Below are positions 29,284-36,482 of a stretch of 64,000 nt of DNA, in pieces (position 1 is the first letter of the stretch; the number at the start of each line of letters is the position of its first letter). The position numbers and the translations under genes were made by a program. The stretch comes from Microbacterium sp. LWH11-1.2 (GTDB taxonomy: Bacteria; Actinomycetota; Actinomycetes; Actinomycetales; Microbacteriaceae): contig NZ_CP151636.1 in the NCBI RefSeq assembly GCF_038397745.1, positions 2,170,001 to 2,234,000 of the forward strand, in the 5' to 3' direction. Below the pieces are notes generated by a model. It worked only from the letters and a program-made list of their open reading frames with translations, was not told the origin of the DNA and made no database searches.

Positions 29284-29829
29284 TCAGGCGGTCTGGCCGG
29301 CGTGCGGCCCTTCGCCGATCTCCTCGACGAGCTTCGCGTTGAAGGCCGGCAGATCATCGGGGGTGCGGCTGGAGACCAGGCCCTGGTCGACCACGACCTC
29401 CTCGTCGACCCAGGATGCCCCGGCGTTGCGGAGGTCGGTCTGCAGGCTCGGGTAGCTGGTGAGGGTGCGGTCGTCCACGACGCCGGCCTCGATGAGGATC
29501 CACGCGCCGTGACAGATCACTCCCACCGGCTTGTGCTGCTCGAAGAAGGCGCGGGCGAGAGCGATCGAGGGTGCGTCCATGCGCAGGTGGTCGGCGTTCA
29601 CGACGCCTCCGGGGAGCACGAGGGCGTCGAACTGGTCGGCGGTCGCCTCGGCGGCGGTGAGGTCCACCGACTGCTCATGACCGTTCTTGCCGGTGATCCG
29701 ACCGCCGTCGGGGGCGATCAGTGTCGCGGATGCGCCCTCTGCGGTCACGGCATCCCACGGGCTCGTCAGCTCGCTGTCCTCGAATCCGTCTGTCGCCAGG
29801 AATGCCACTCGGCTGCCGGTGAGAGTCAT
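29284..29829 (-). CDS. DJ-1/PfpI-family protein (YhbO/YraA-like)
   Basis: A 181-residue type-1 glutamine-amidotransferase-fold protein with Glu17 and the nucleophile Cys106 followed by His107 (VGVICHGAW), the triad of the PfpI subfamily. ATDGFEDSELTSPWD, VLPGGVVNADHLR and TSYPSLQTDLRNAGASWVDEEVVVDQGLVSSRTPDDLP are hallmark segments. Reported activities of relatives include protein/nucleotide deglycation and protease activity; the assignment here is open. AAAGGAC precedes the ATG. Convergent with the CGNR gene. Confidence 0.92.
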   Translation of the reverse strand: MTLTGSRVAFLATDGFEDSELTSPWDAVTAEGASATLIAPDGGRITGKNGHEQSVDLTAAEATADQFDALVLPGGVVNADHLRMDAPSIALARAFFEQHKPVGVICHGAWILIEAGVVDDRTLTSYPSLQTDLRNAGASWVDEEVVVDQGLVSSRTPDDLPAFNAKLVEEIGEGPHAGQTA

Positions 29830-29950
29830 CGTTCGTCCTTTCGGGGGAGAGTCGTCCCCGCAGGTCTCGGGGACGTTTCGACTCTCTCGCGGGCCCCGGG
29901 AGGAGTGAAGGGGGTGGCCGAAGTCGGGCGGCGGTGATACGGCGGGTGCG

Positions 29951-30412
29951 TCAGCCGAGGTATCGGCCGAGCGCCCCCAGCAGTCCTCGCGTGCCGTCCT
30001 CGCGCCCCTGCCCGTCGGCCCAGAACCTATCGAAGAAGACGCCGTGCTCGATGTGCGTGAACCGTGTCCCGCCGTCGATCGGCTCGAACTCCAGCGACGC
30101 CACGGATGTCGACATGTGCGCCCCGTCGATCCACATGTCGTAGGTGGTGACGATGCGGATGTGCTCGACGATGTCGGTGTAGGTCGCCTCGTAGCGCGAG
30201 ACCGGACGATCGTGGAACCGGCTCTCGGCGACGTCGCGACCGCCGACGCGGAAGTCGAACGCCCACTCGCGCGTCTTCATCGACTCGCCGGCGCCCCACC
30301 AGCGGAGCTTCTGCTCCTCCACGGCGAAGGCGTCCCAGACGCGCTCGACGCCGGCGGGGTAGTCGCGGGTCAGGGTGAATCCGGAACGGGCGAGTCGGCG
30401 TTCTGTCGTCAT
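29951..30412 (-). CDS. SRPBCC/AHSA1-domain protein
   Basis: A 153-residue START-like protein (TRDYPAGVERVWDAFAVEEQKLRWWG at the N-terminus; GGTRFTHIEHGVFFDRF near the C-terminus), typical of the activator-of-Hsp90 homology family. These proteins bind hydrophobic ligands or act as detoxification-type accessory proteins. It is the last gene of an arsR-led operon and overlaps the preceding gene by 4 nt. Confidence 0.9.
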   Translation of the reverse strand: MTTERRLARSGFTLTRDYPAGVERVWDAFAVEEQKLRWWGAGESMKTREWAFDFRVGGRDVAESRFHDRPVSRYEATYTDIVEHIRIVTTYDMWIDGAHMSTSVASLEFEPIDGGTRFTHIEHGVFFDRFWADGQGREDGTRGLLGALGRYLG

Positions 30413-31071
30413 CGGTCGCCCTCCCGTGTCAGGGTGACGTGGATCTCGCCGCTCTCGGCGACCTCCGTCGTCACGGTGTGGGTGAGGTCGAAGCCGCGCA
30501 GATCATCCCAGAGACGGTGGCCGCGGCCGAGGAAGATCGGCGCCACCATGAGGTGCAGGTCGTCGACCAGGCCCGCGCGGAGGAAATCCCGCGCTGTGCG
30601 GTATCCGCCGCCGATCCGCACATCCAGACCGCCCGCGGCTTCTGTCGCCTCGGCGAGCACGTCTTCGATCGCCGCGTCTCGGAAGTGGAAGGTCGTACCG
30701 CCGTCCATCGCGATCGACGGGCGAGGGGCGGAGTGGGTGAGGACGTATACCGGGGTGCCGAACGGCGGGGTGTCGCCCCACCAGCCCTTCCAATCCGGGT
30801 CGTCGGGGAAGGCGTGCAGGCCGAACATCCCCGCGCCCATGATCTCGGCACCGATGCCGTCGAAGAACGCCGCGGCGTATCGATCGTCGATGCCGGTCGT
30901 TCCGGCGCCGCTCGTGTCACCGAAGATCTTCGCGCGGAAGGTGCGGGTCGCCGCGTACGCGGCCGTGAGACGGCCCCAGTCCTCACCCATGGGGTTCTCG
31001 GGCGTCGGTGTCGGGTCGTTGGGCGTGTAGCCGTCCAGCGACGTGAAGAGGGCCATGCGAACGCGGGTCAT
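30409..31071 (-). CDS. Dihydrofolate reductase-fold protein (RibD C-terminal type)
   Basis: A 220-residue protein with the DHFR-like/RibD_C fold, recognised from the N-terminal VRMALFTSLDGYTPNDP, FYVLTH-like VYVLTHSAPRP, DVRIGGGYRTARDFLRAGLVDDLHLMVAPIFLGRGHRLWDDL. Similar YwjB/YyaP-like proteins accompany ArsR-type regulators in many actinobacteria; their substrate is unknown. It starts 1 nt after the arsR stop (TGACATG). Confidence 0.9.
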   Translation of the reverse strand: MTRVRMALFTSLDGYTPNDPTPTPENPMGEDWGRLTAAYAATRTFRAKIFGDTSGAGTTGIDDRYAAAFFDGIGAEIMGAGMFGLHAFPDDPDWKGWWGDTPPFGTPVYVLTHSAPRPSIAMDGGTTFHFRDAAIEDVLAEATEAAGGLDVRIGGGYRTARDFLRAGLVDDLHLMVAPIFLGRGHRLWDDLRGFDLTHTVTTEVAESGEIHVTLTREGDR

Positions 31072-31072
31072 G

Positions 31073-31411
31073 TCAGTTCTCCTGGGGGGTGGTGAGGGCG
31101 AGATGGATGCCGAGGCGGTCGGCCTGGTGCTCGGCGGGCGTGCGCTGGTCGCCCAGCCACAGGTGCAGCACGTCGAGTGCGCCGGGGCGCAGAGTCACGG
31201 TGCGGACGCGGCCGTGCTTCTCCGAGCTGATGACCCCCGCGTCCTCGAGGATGCGGAGGTGCTGCATGAGCGACGGCAGCGCCATCGCGAACGGCTCGGC
31301 GAGCTCGGAGACCACCGCGGGGGACTTGGCCAGGCGCTCGACGACAGCGCGGCGCGTCGGGTCCGCGAGAGCGCGGAGCACGGCGTCGACGTCATCCTGA
31401 TACTTAGGCAT
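31073..31411 (-). CDS. ArsR-family transcriptional regulator
   Basis: A 112-residue winged-helix repressor: VDAVLRALADPTRRAVVERLAKSPAVVSELAEPFAMALPSLMQHLRILEDAGVI contains the complete HTH. There is no ArsR-type CxC metal motif, so a non-metal signal is likely. It belongs to the group paired with SRPBCC (AHSA1) genes, as here. The start codon lies within a 16-bp palindrome (31404-31419) that would serve as its operator; TACAGT is 7 nt upstream on this strand. Confidence 0.92.
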   Translation of the reverse strand: MPKYQDDVDAVLRALADPTRRAVVERLAKSPAVVSELAEPFAMALPSLMQHLRILEDAGVISSEKHGRVRTVTLRPGALDVLHLWLGDQRTPAEHQADRLGIHLALTTPQEN

Positions 31412-31419
31412 TTGCCTAA
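31404..31419. promoter_or_regulatory. ArsR operator overlapping the start codon
   Basis: TTAGGCA-TT-TGCCTAA is a perfect inverted repeat with a 2-nt centre, spanning the arsR ATG and predicted transcription start. Size and position fit an ArsR/SmtB-type autoregulatory operator. Confidence 0.65.
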
Positions 31420-31937
31420 CTGTATGACTCGGGGACGGAGGTGCGCAAGGGGTCGTTCATCGCGAGTGAGCGCCAGTTCTCTCCCATCCGCTCGTAGGTC
31501 GCGATCGCGTGGCAGTTCCGACAGCGCACGTCGCACTTCTCGACCTCGGCAGCCACGACGGCGATGCTGAAGCCGTTCCGCACCAGCTGCATGACGCCGT
31601 CCCGCTTCTCGCTCCCGGGGCGATGGTCGAAATCGAGGACTCGGAGATCTGCTTCACCGCAATCGGCGCACGGGTGATCCCGCAGATACTCGCAGACGAA
31701 CGCGATGCTCGCTCGCTTCTGGGCGTTCGTGCGTTCTCGGATCACGGCGACGTGATGCTCCCGATTCCGGCGATAGTACTCGCGCGACGACGTCCGATTG
31801 CACTCTCGGCAGACTTCCTGCCGTCCGTCCGCGCGAGAGGACTTCCGATTGAACGCGGTCAGCGGCTTGATCGCCCGGCACGAGCCGCAGCGCTTCTCCG
31901 ATTCATCCGGTGCGGATGACGGCAGCGCGTCGTGCAT
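31416..31937 (-). CDS. HNH-type zinc-ribbon protein
   Basis: A 173-residue protein with two zinc-binding modules. The first is C17xxC20...C43xxC46 (KRCGSC; EVCRECN). The second, C90xxC93...C139xxC142-H143 with D104-H105 between (LDFDHRPGS; CRNCHA), has the order of an HNH endonuclease core. Between them is a highly basic helix (SREYYRRNREHH). ATG 31937 is chosen over a longer form that would run into the tRNA. It lies 84 nt downstream of the intron-bearing tRNA-Lys on the same strand. It may be a nuclease or only a DNA/RNA-binding ribbon. Confidence 0.8.
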   Translation of the reverse strand: MHDALPSSAPDESEKRCGSCRAIKPLTAFNRKSSRADGRQEVCRECNRTSSREYYRRNREHHVAVIRERTNAQKRASIAFVCEYLRDHPCADCGEADLRVLDFDHRPGSEKRDGVMQLVRNGFSIAVVAAEVEKCDVRCRNCHAIATYERMGENWRSLAMNDPLRTSVPESYS

Positions 31938-32020
31938 GTCGGCCCCCCGCTCTCTCGCTGAGGGGCACGATATCCCGACCGTGCGACATGACTGCTCGTC
32001 GCGCTCGGGATCAGACGGGG

Positions 32021-32313
32021 TGGGCCCTGTGGGGATCGAACCCACAACCCGCGGATTAACTTGCCACTTCGGCTTTCGCCGCCGCCGTCTCCGGCGTTCG
32101 TGGTCTGGACTGTCCCTTCACCGTGGCTCTCGCCGTAGGTGCCACCCGTCCAGTCTCTACACCTTCCGGACCGCTGGTCCGGCTTGGCTCGGGATTGCCA
32201 ACTGGTTTCCCAGGAAGGGTTCCCCGACTTTGAGTGGTGTCATCCCCGGAGTTTCCTCCGAGGCGCTCCTATTTTGTTGAAGTCCGCTGCTCTGCCAATT
32301 GAGCTAAAGGCCC
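32021..32313 (-). tRNA. tRNA-Lys (anticodon TTT) interrupted by a group I intron
   Basis: The two exons, 32313-32280 (34 nt) and 32059-32021 (39 nt), join to an ideal 73-nt tRNA. The acceptor is GGGCCTT/AGGGCCC, the anticodon stem GCGGA/TCCGC, the loop CTTTTAA, and the T-arm GTGGG-TTCGATC-CCCAC. The anticodon is UUU (Lys AAA/AAG). The intron splits it between U34 and U35. CCA is not encoded. TAGACT (32322-32327 on this strand) is a plausible -10, placing the transcript start just before the tRNA. Without splicing the product cannot be a functional tRNA. Confidence 0.94.
32060..32279 (-). ncRNA. Group I self-splicing intron (IC3-like) in tRNA-Lys
   Basis: A 220-nt intron beginning after a U (U34) and ending in G (32060), as group I chemistry requires. 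The conserved core is clear: Q/P4-P6 GGCAATCCCGAGCCAAGC (32199-32182), R GTGTAGAGACTGGACGGG (32162-32145) and S AAGGGACAGTCCAG (32118-32105). These differ from the Azoarcus tRNA-Ile intron, as I remember it, by few bases. P7 pairs GACUG with CAGUC where Azoarcus has GACUA/UAGUC, a compensatory change. A guide GAG near 32268 can pair with the exon end CUU through a G-U wobble. P2 is CGGAG-GAAA-CTCCG. No open reading frame lies inside. Confidence 0.92.
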
Positions 32314-32335
32314 GTCCGACAAGTCTAGTGCGCAC

Positions 32336-32380
32336 AGAAGGGGCCGCCGGTGAACACCATCACCGGCGGCCCCTTCTCCT
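32336..32380 (-). terminator. Terminator of the fasciclin gene
   Basis: AGAAGGGGCCGCCGGTG (32336-32352) pairs perfectly with CACCGGCGGCCCCTTCT (32361-32377), a 17-bp stem with an 8-nt loop. It separates the fasciclin gene from the tRNA-Lys gene on the same strand. Confidence 0.85.
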
Positions 32381-32453
32381 TCTCACGTTCCTCCCCCGAG
32401 ACGAGAGAAGGTCGCTTGCCGGGAGATCCCCACCCGGCAGGTCGTGTCCCTGA

Positions 32454-33110
32454 TTACATCGGGGGCATCAGGACCGTGTCGATCAGGTACACGGTCGCGT
32501 TGGCGGTCTGGACGCCACCGCAGATGACGGTCGAAGTTCCGTTGACCATCAGGTCGTCACCGCTGCCGGTGACCTCGAGGTCGGCGCCCTGCACGGTGGT
32601 GTGCATGCCGGCGATCTCGTCCGGCGCGATCTGGCCGGGGACCACGTGGTACGTCAGGATCGAGCTCAGCAGTGCGCTGTCGGTCTTGAGCGTCTCGATG
32701 GTGGCGGGGTCGATCTTCGCGAAGGCGTCATCCACCGGTGCGAAGACGGTGAACTCGTCGCCGTTGAGCGTGTCGACGAGGTTCACGTCGGGGTTGAGCT
32801 GACCGCTCACCGCTGCGACGAGCGTCTTGAGCAGCGGGTTGTTGGAGGCGGCCACGGCGACCGGGTCCTTCGACATGCCCTCGACCGATCCGGCACCGTC
32901 CGGGACGGCCTCGGCGTAGGCGGAGCAACCGGCTCCGACGAGGTTGGCGGCCGGGTCCATCGCCTCGGTCGTGGGCTCAGCCGACTCCGACGTCGTCGGC
33001 TCCGACGACTCCTCGGCGGGCGCTGTGCCGGTCGAACACGCGGAGAGCAGGAATGCTCCGGCGAGCGTCAGGGTGAGTGCTGCGGTGACCTTCTTCTTGG
33101 TGCTGAACAT
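32454..33110 (-). CDS. Fasciclin-domain lipoprotein (MPT83-like)
   Basis: A 218-residue secreted protein with lipobox LSAC (Cys25), a Ser/Glu/Thr-rich linker (30-50) and one FAS1 domain ([82 protein letters not shown]). FAS1 lipoproteins mediate adhesion; the mycobacterial relatives MPT70/MPT83 are controlled by SigK. GAAGGAG (33117-33123) precedes the ATG. A SigK-like promoter lies at 33163-33189, and the neighbouring divergent operon encodes SigK- and RskA-like proteins. Confidence 0.94.
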   Translation of the reverse strand: MFSTKKKVTAALTLTLAGAFLLSACSTGTAPAEESSEPTTSESAEPTTEAMDPAANLVGAGCSAYAEAVPDGAGSVEGMSKDPVAVAASNNPLLKTLVAAVSGQLNPDVNLVDTLNGDEFTVFAPVDDAFAKIDPATIETLKTDSALLSSILTYHVVPGQIAPDEIAGMHTTVQGADLEVTGSGDDLMVNGTSTVICGGVQTANATVYLIDTVLMPPM

Positions 33111-33162
33111 CTCGAGCTCCTTCAGAAACTTCAGCCACGGCCTCTCCGTGGCGTCGACATCT

Positions 33163-33189
33163 GTTCGGAGCCCCGTCGGTATCGGATGG
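33163..33189 (-). promoter_or_regulatory. SigK-type promoter of the fasciclin gene
   Basis: On the minus strand CCATCC (33189-33184) is separated by 15 nt from CCGAAC (33168-33163). Mycobacterial SigK promoters are described, as I recall, as CCATCC, 16-17 nt, CCGAAT. The element would start a ~45-nt leader ending at the fasciclin ATG. Confidence 0.6.
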
Positions 33190-33308
33190 GAGAAATCTCA
33201 GAATCGATCGGGTCCCGTGCCTCGATCCGCAGAATCACGGGAGAAATTCCCTCACGATCGGGTGACGGCTGCACGGGAACACGGGGGAGATGCGGCATGC
33301 TTGGAGGG

Positions 33309-33896
33309 ATGGTCATTGACGGAATGGACGTGCCCGAGGACGGGACGGCGAGAGATGCGGTCGCCGCACTCCTCGTCCGCGTCGCCGACGGGGATCAACG
33401 GGCATTCGCCGAGCTCTACGACTCCCTCTCCGCGCGCGTGTTCGGGCTCATCCTGCGCGTGCTCGTGAACCGCGCGCAGAGCGAGGAAGTGCTGCAGGAG
33501 GTTTTTCTCGAGATCTGGCAATCCGCTTCGCGCTTCGCTCCGAACAGAGGTCAAGGACGAGCATGGGTGATGACGATCGCACATCGTCGGGCCGTGGACA
33601 GGGTGCGTGCATCCCAGTCCAGTGCGGACCGTGATGTGCGAGCGGGGCTGAGGGACATCGGCGTTGCGCACGACAGTGTGGCAGAGCAGGTGGAACTCGG
33701 GATCGACGGCGAGAAGGTCGTCGAAGCACTCACGGAGCTGCCGGAGGTGCAGCGAGAAGCGCTCGTGCTCGCGTATTACGGCGGTTACAGTCAGAACGAG
33801 ATTTCGGTGCTTGTGGGAGCACCATTGGGGACGATCAAGACAAGGATGCGAGACGGGCTCACCCGTCTCCGGTCAGCCATGGGGGTGACAGCATGA
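33309..33896 (+). CDS. sigK: ECF sigma factor, SigK-like
   Basis: A 195-residue extracytoplasmic-function sigma factor with region 2 (GDQRAFAELYDSLSARVFGLILRVLVNRAQSEEVLQEVFLEIWQ, DQRAF and the -10-binding helix) and region 4 (LPEVQREALVLAYYGGYSQNEISVLVGAPLGTIKTRMRDGLTRLR, the -35 HTH). Similarity to SigK is by region 4 and by its partner RskA. The start is uncertain: ATG 33309 or ATG 33324; GGAGGG at 33303-33308 abuts the first. Stop overlaps the anti-sigma gene by 4 nt. Confidence 0.9.
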   Translation: MVIDGMDVPEDGTARDAVAALLVRVADGDQRAFAELYDSLSARVFGLILRVLVNRAQSEEVLQEVFLEIWQSASRFAPNRGQGRAWVMTIAHRRAVDRVRASQSSADRDVRAGLRDIGVAHDSVAEQVELGIDGEKVVEALTELPEVQREALVLAYYGGYSQNEISVLVGAPLGTIKTRMRDGLTRLRSAMGVTA

Positions 33897-34699
33897 ACGA
33901 GCAGGAGTTCGCAGAGCTCGCGGCGGGGGCCGCCCTGAACGCGTTGTCGCCCGACGACGCGCGTCGCTTCGACGACGCTCTCGTCGCGCATCCCGAGTGG
34001 CGGGCGATCGCCGAGGCGGATGCCGAGACGGCCGATCTTCTGTCCGCCTCCGCCACGCCTGTCTCCCCGCCTCCCGGCATCCGTGCCGCGCTCCTCGCCC
34101 AGATCGCGGTGACGCCCCAGAACAGCGAGCCGACGACGCCTGTCGAGCCGGTCGCGACCGACGTTCTCGCAGACGAGCGACCGCGCGTCGACGAGTCGTC
34201 GGCGAACGATGCGGAGAAGGATCGCGCCCCCTCCCCGAAGCGCCGCTGGAGCCGCGTCGTGTTCGCGCTCGCCGCATGCCTCGCCGTGCTGGTGGGCGTC
34301 GGGATCGGCGCCGTCGCGCTCAACGGGCAGCTCAACCGTCCGGCATCCGTCGTCGCTCTGGAGCAGATCCAGTCGTCGTCCGATGCGGAACAGGCGTCCG
34401 TGGAGCTCCCCTCCGGGGGAACGGCGACCGCGCACTGGTCGGCATCCGCGGGAGCAGCCGTGCTCGTGACCGACGGCGTGCCCGCCCCGGCCGACGGCAA
34501 GACCTACGAACTCTGGTACGTGCGCGGGGACGACGCGATCCCCGCCGGCGTCTTCGACGTCGAGGACGGTCGGGCGACGGCGGCGCTCGAAGGCGACATG
34601 CACGCGGGCGATGTGATCGCGGTCACCGTCGAGCAGGCCGGAGGATCCCCTTCCGGCACGCCGACGTCCGACCCTGTCATCGTGATCCCCACGGCCTGA
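33893..34699 (+). CDS. rskA: RskA-type anti-sigma factor
   Basis: A 268-residue single-pass membrane protein. The cytoplasmic N-terminal ~95 residues (ELAAGAALNALSPDDARRFDDALVAHPEWRAIA) form the anti-sigma domain, followed by one membrane helix (about 122-145, VVFALAACLAVLVGVGIGAVAL) and an extracytoplasmic RskA domain (KTYELWYVRGDDAIPAGVFDVEDGRA). It overlaps the sigma factor gene by 4 nt and should hold SigK inactive at the membrane until regulated proteolysis. Confidence 0.92.
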   Translation: MNEQEFAELAAGAALNALSPDDARRFDDALVAHPEWRAIAEADAETADLLSASATPVSPPPGIRAALLAQIAVTPQNSEPTTPVEPVATDVLADERPRVDESSANDAEKDRAPSPKRRWSRVVFALAACLAVLVGVGIGAVALNGQLNRPASVVALEQIQSSSDAEQASVELPSGGTATAHWSASAGAAVLVTDGVPAPADGKTYELWYVRGDDAIPAGVFDVEDGRATAALEGDMHAGDVIAVTVEQAGGSPSGTPTSDPVIVIPTA

Positions 34700-34728
34700 T
34701 CGGCCGCGATCGCGGGTACCCTGGTTCG

Positions 34729-35358
34729 ATGCCCGAGCAGCATCACCGTCCCATCCGTCGACCGACCAGCGCTTTCGATAACATCGTCGGCGCGCACGAT
34801 CCCGCCGAGGAGACGCGCGTGGCGCACGCGACGGCATCCGCTCTGCTGACGCGGGTGCGGGCCGACGAGAGCGGGGCGAGCGCCGAGCGTCTGGTCGCGT
34901 TCACCGCCGAGCACGGCATCGACGAGATCGCCGAGCTGTGGTCCAAGGCGCCTTCGCGCACACTGCCCGGAGCGCTCTGGAGGCTGTACCTGCTGCAGCT
35001 GGCGATCCACGGCGACCCGCAGACGGCGGCACTGCTCTATGAGCGCGGACGCGTCGAGCTGCCGTCGGCGGATGCGGTCATCGCGGGTGCTCCTGCCCCT
35101 GCGGAGCCGGCTGAGCTCGTGGCGCTCATCGACACGATCCTGCGCGGGGCCTTCCGTGGGGACTTCGCGGTCGCGCTCGACCGCGCCGCCGCCTTCTGTC
35201 GCGTGCAGGCCTCAGGCGCGACCCACACGGCCGACGACTATGAGCCGACCGAGCCCGCGCGGGCCAGCGAGCTGACGACGCGAGCCCTGCGTCTCAGCAG
35301 CTACGCGCAGGATCTCTCCGCGTCAGCGGTGCTCTGGCGCACGGGTTCTCTGGCCTGA
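34729..35358 (+). CDS. Conserved actinobacterial protein of unknown function
   Basis: A 209-residue, mostly alpha-helical cytoplasmic protein (HRPIRRPTSAFDNIVGAHDP... ELWSKAPSRTLPGALWRLYLLQLAIHGDP ... LSSYAQDLSASAVLWRTGSLA). I know this type only as a conserved hypothetical in Microbacteriaceae, sometimes mislabelled as an RNA polymerase beta subunit; no recognised domain is visible. ATG 34729 is 7 nt after TACCCT (34717-34722), which fixes the start and predicts a leaderless message independent of the sigK operon. Confidence 0.82.
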   Translation: MPEQHHRPIRRPTSAFDNIVGAHDPAEETRVAHATASALLTRVRADESGASAERLVAFTAEHGIDEIAELWSKAPSRTLPGALWRLYLLQLAIHGDPQTAALLYERGRVELPSADAVIAGAPAPAEPAELVALIDTILRGAFRGDFAVALDRAAAFCRVQASGATHTADDYEPTEPARASELTTRALRLSSYAQDLSASAVLWRTGSLA

Positions 35359-35374
35359 ACGCAACCCGGACAGA

Positions 35375-35457
35375 GAAAGACCGGGCCGCAAGAACGCCTC
35401 TCGGCGGAAGGCCGCTCAAAGCGGCAAAAATTGGAGCCCGGGGTTATGCGGCCCGGC
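35375..35457 (-). ncRNA. Candidate structured small RNA
   Basis: On the minus strand a consensus TATAAT (35469-35464) is followed 7 nt later by G35457. A fold closed by a perfect 10-bp stem starts there: CCGGGCCGCA (35456-35447) with TGCGGCCCGG (35390-35381). Inside are an A/T-rich single strand (CCAATTTTT), hairpin GCCGC-TTTGA-GCGGC and hairpin CGCC-GAGA-GGCG. A run TCTTTCTCT follows the closing stem, as in a terminator. The spacer has no coding gene. No known RNA family is recognised. A clear -35 is lacking. Confidence 0.5.
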
Positions 35458-35512
35458 CGTTCAATTATAACGCGAGACCTCCATGGGTATTCCCTGACCG
35501 TAGGCTCGAGGC

Positions 35513-36397
35513 ATGAACCGGCGCTTCGCACTGATGATCGATCCCGTCGCGGCCGACGAGGACCGCCCCGACTTCGCAGACACCTTCACGGCGGTGGATG
35601 CCGCGGCCCCCGCTCTGAGCGTGGGCGAGCTGAGCACGCAGCGGGGTGACGGCGTCTTCGAGTCCATCGGCGTGGTCGACGGCCACGCGCAGGAGGTCGT
35701 TCCGCACCTGGAACGGCTCGCGCACTCGGCGCGGCTGTGCGACCTCCCGGCGCCGAATCTGCCGCAGTGGCGTCAGGCCATCGACCACGCGGCGTCGCGG
35801 TGCGGAGAGGGCGAAGCGGTGATCAAGCTGATCCTCAGTCGCGGAGTCGAGCACGGTCCGACCCCGACCGCCTGGGTCACCGCATCTCCGGCATCCGACT
35901 TCTCGCGCGTGCGTGCCGAGGGCGTGCGCGTCGTCACCCTCGACCGGGGCTACGACCTCGGCGCCGCAGAGCGCGCGCCATGGCTGCTGCTCGGCGCGAA
36001 GACCCTCTCGTACGCGGTGAACATGGCGGCCCTCCGAGAGGCCCACCGCCGCGACGCCGACGATGCGATCTTCCTGTCGAGCGACGGGTTCGTGCTCGAA
36101 GCGCCGACCGCCTCTCTCATCCTCCGCTTCGGCGACCGCTTCGTGACGCCGGCGCCGAACGGCGGCATCCTGCACGGCACCACGCAGCTCAGCGTGTACG
36201 AGCATCTCGCCGGGCGCGGCTTCGAGGTCGGATACGACCGCATACCGGCATCCGATCTTCCTCGTGCCGACGCGGCGTGGCTGGTGTCGAGCGTTCGTCT
36301 CGCCGCGGCGATCACGGCCGTCGACGGGGTCGCCCTGCCCGTGGACCAGACCCTGACCGACGAGCTGAACGCCTACCTCCTGTCCCCGCGGGACTGA
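35513..36397 (+). CDS. pabC: Aminodeoxychorismate lyase (class IV aminotransferase fold)
   Basis: A 294-residue PLP enzyme of fold type IV; most likely cleaves 4-amino-4-deoxychorismate to p-aminobenzoate for folate. The PLP lysine is Lys163 in GAKTLSYAVNMAALREA; downstream DDAIFLSSDGFVLEAPTASLIL and GILHGTT form the cofactor phosphate site. D-amino acid or branched-chain aminotransferase activity is an alternative for this fold. ATG 35513 is 7 nt after TAGGCT (35501-35506), leaderless. Confidence 0.88.
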   Translation: MNRRFALMIDPVAADEDRPDFADTFTAVDAAAPALSVGELSTQRGDGVFESIGVVDGHAQEVVPHLERLAHSARLCDLPAPNLPQWRQAIDHAASRCGEGEAVIKLILSRGVEHGPTPTAWVTASPASDFSRVRAEGVRVVTLDRGYDLGAAERAPWLLLGAKTLSYAVNMAALREAHRRDADDAIFLSSDGFVLEAPTASLILRFGDRFVTPAPNGGILHGTTQLSVYEHLAGRGFEVGYDRIPASDLPRADAAWLVSSVRLAAAITAVDGVALPVDQTLTDELNAYLLSPRD

Positions 36398-36482
36398 CTC
36401 GGAGCCTCGCGCGGCTCACGCCCCTGGAAATCGCAGATCTTCGAGTGACCGCGCGGCGCGGCGACGGGCGACACACCCTGAT

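Noticed and set aside
32021-32313. The split tRNA as a pseudogene, assembly error or tDNA disrupted by an insertion element
   Set aside because: The exons rejoin to exactly 73 nt with all pairs intact, and the insert has group I core motifs and U/G splice-site bases, which a random insertion would not.
35359-35512. 4.5S/SRP RNA or tRNA remnant
   Set aside because: It lacks the conserved SRP tetraloop/symmetric-loop sequence and any tRNA arm pattern, so it is left as an unclassified RNA candidate.
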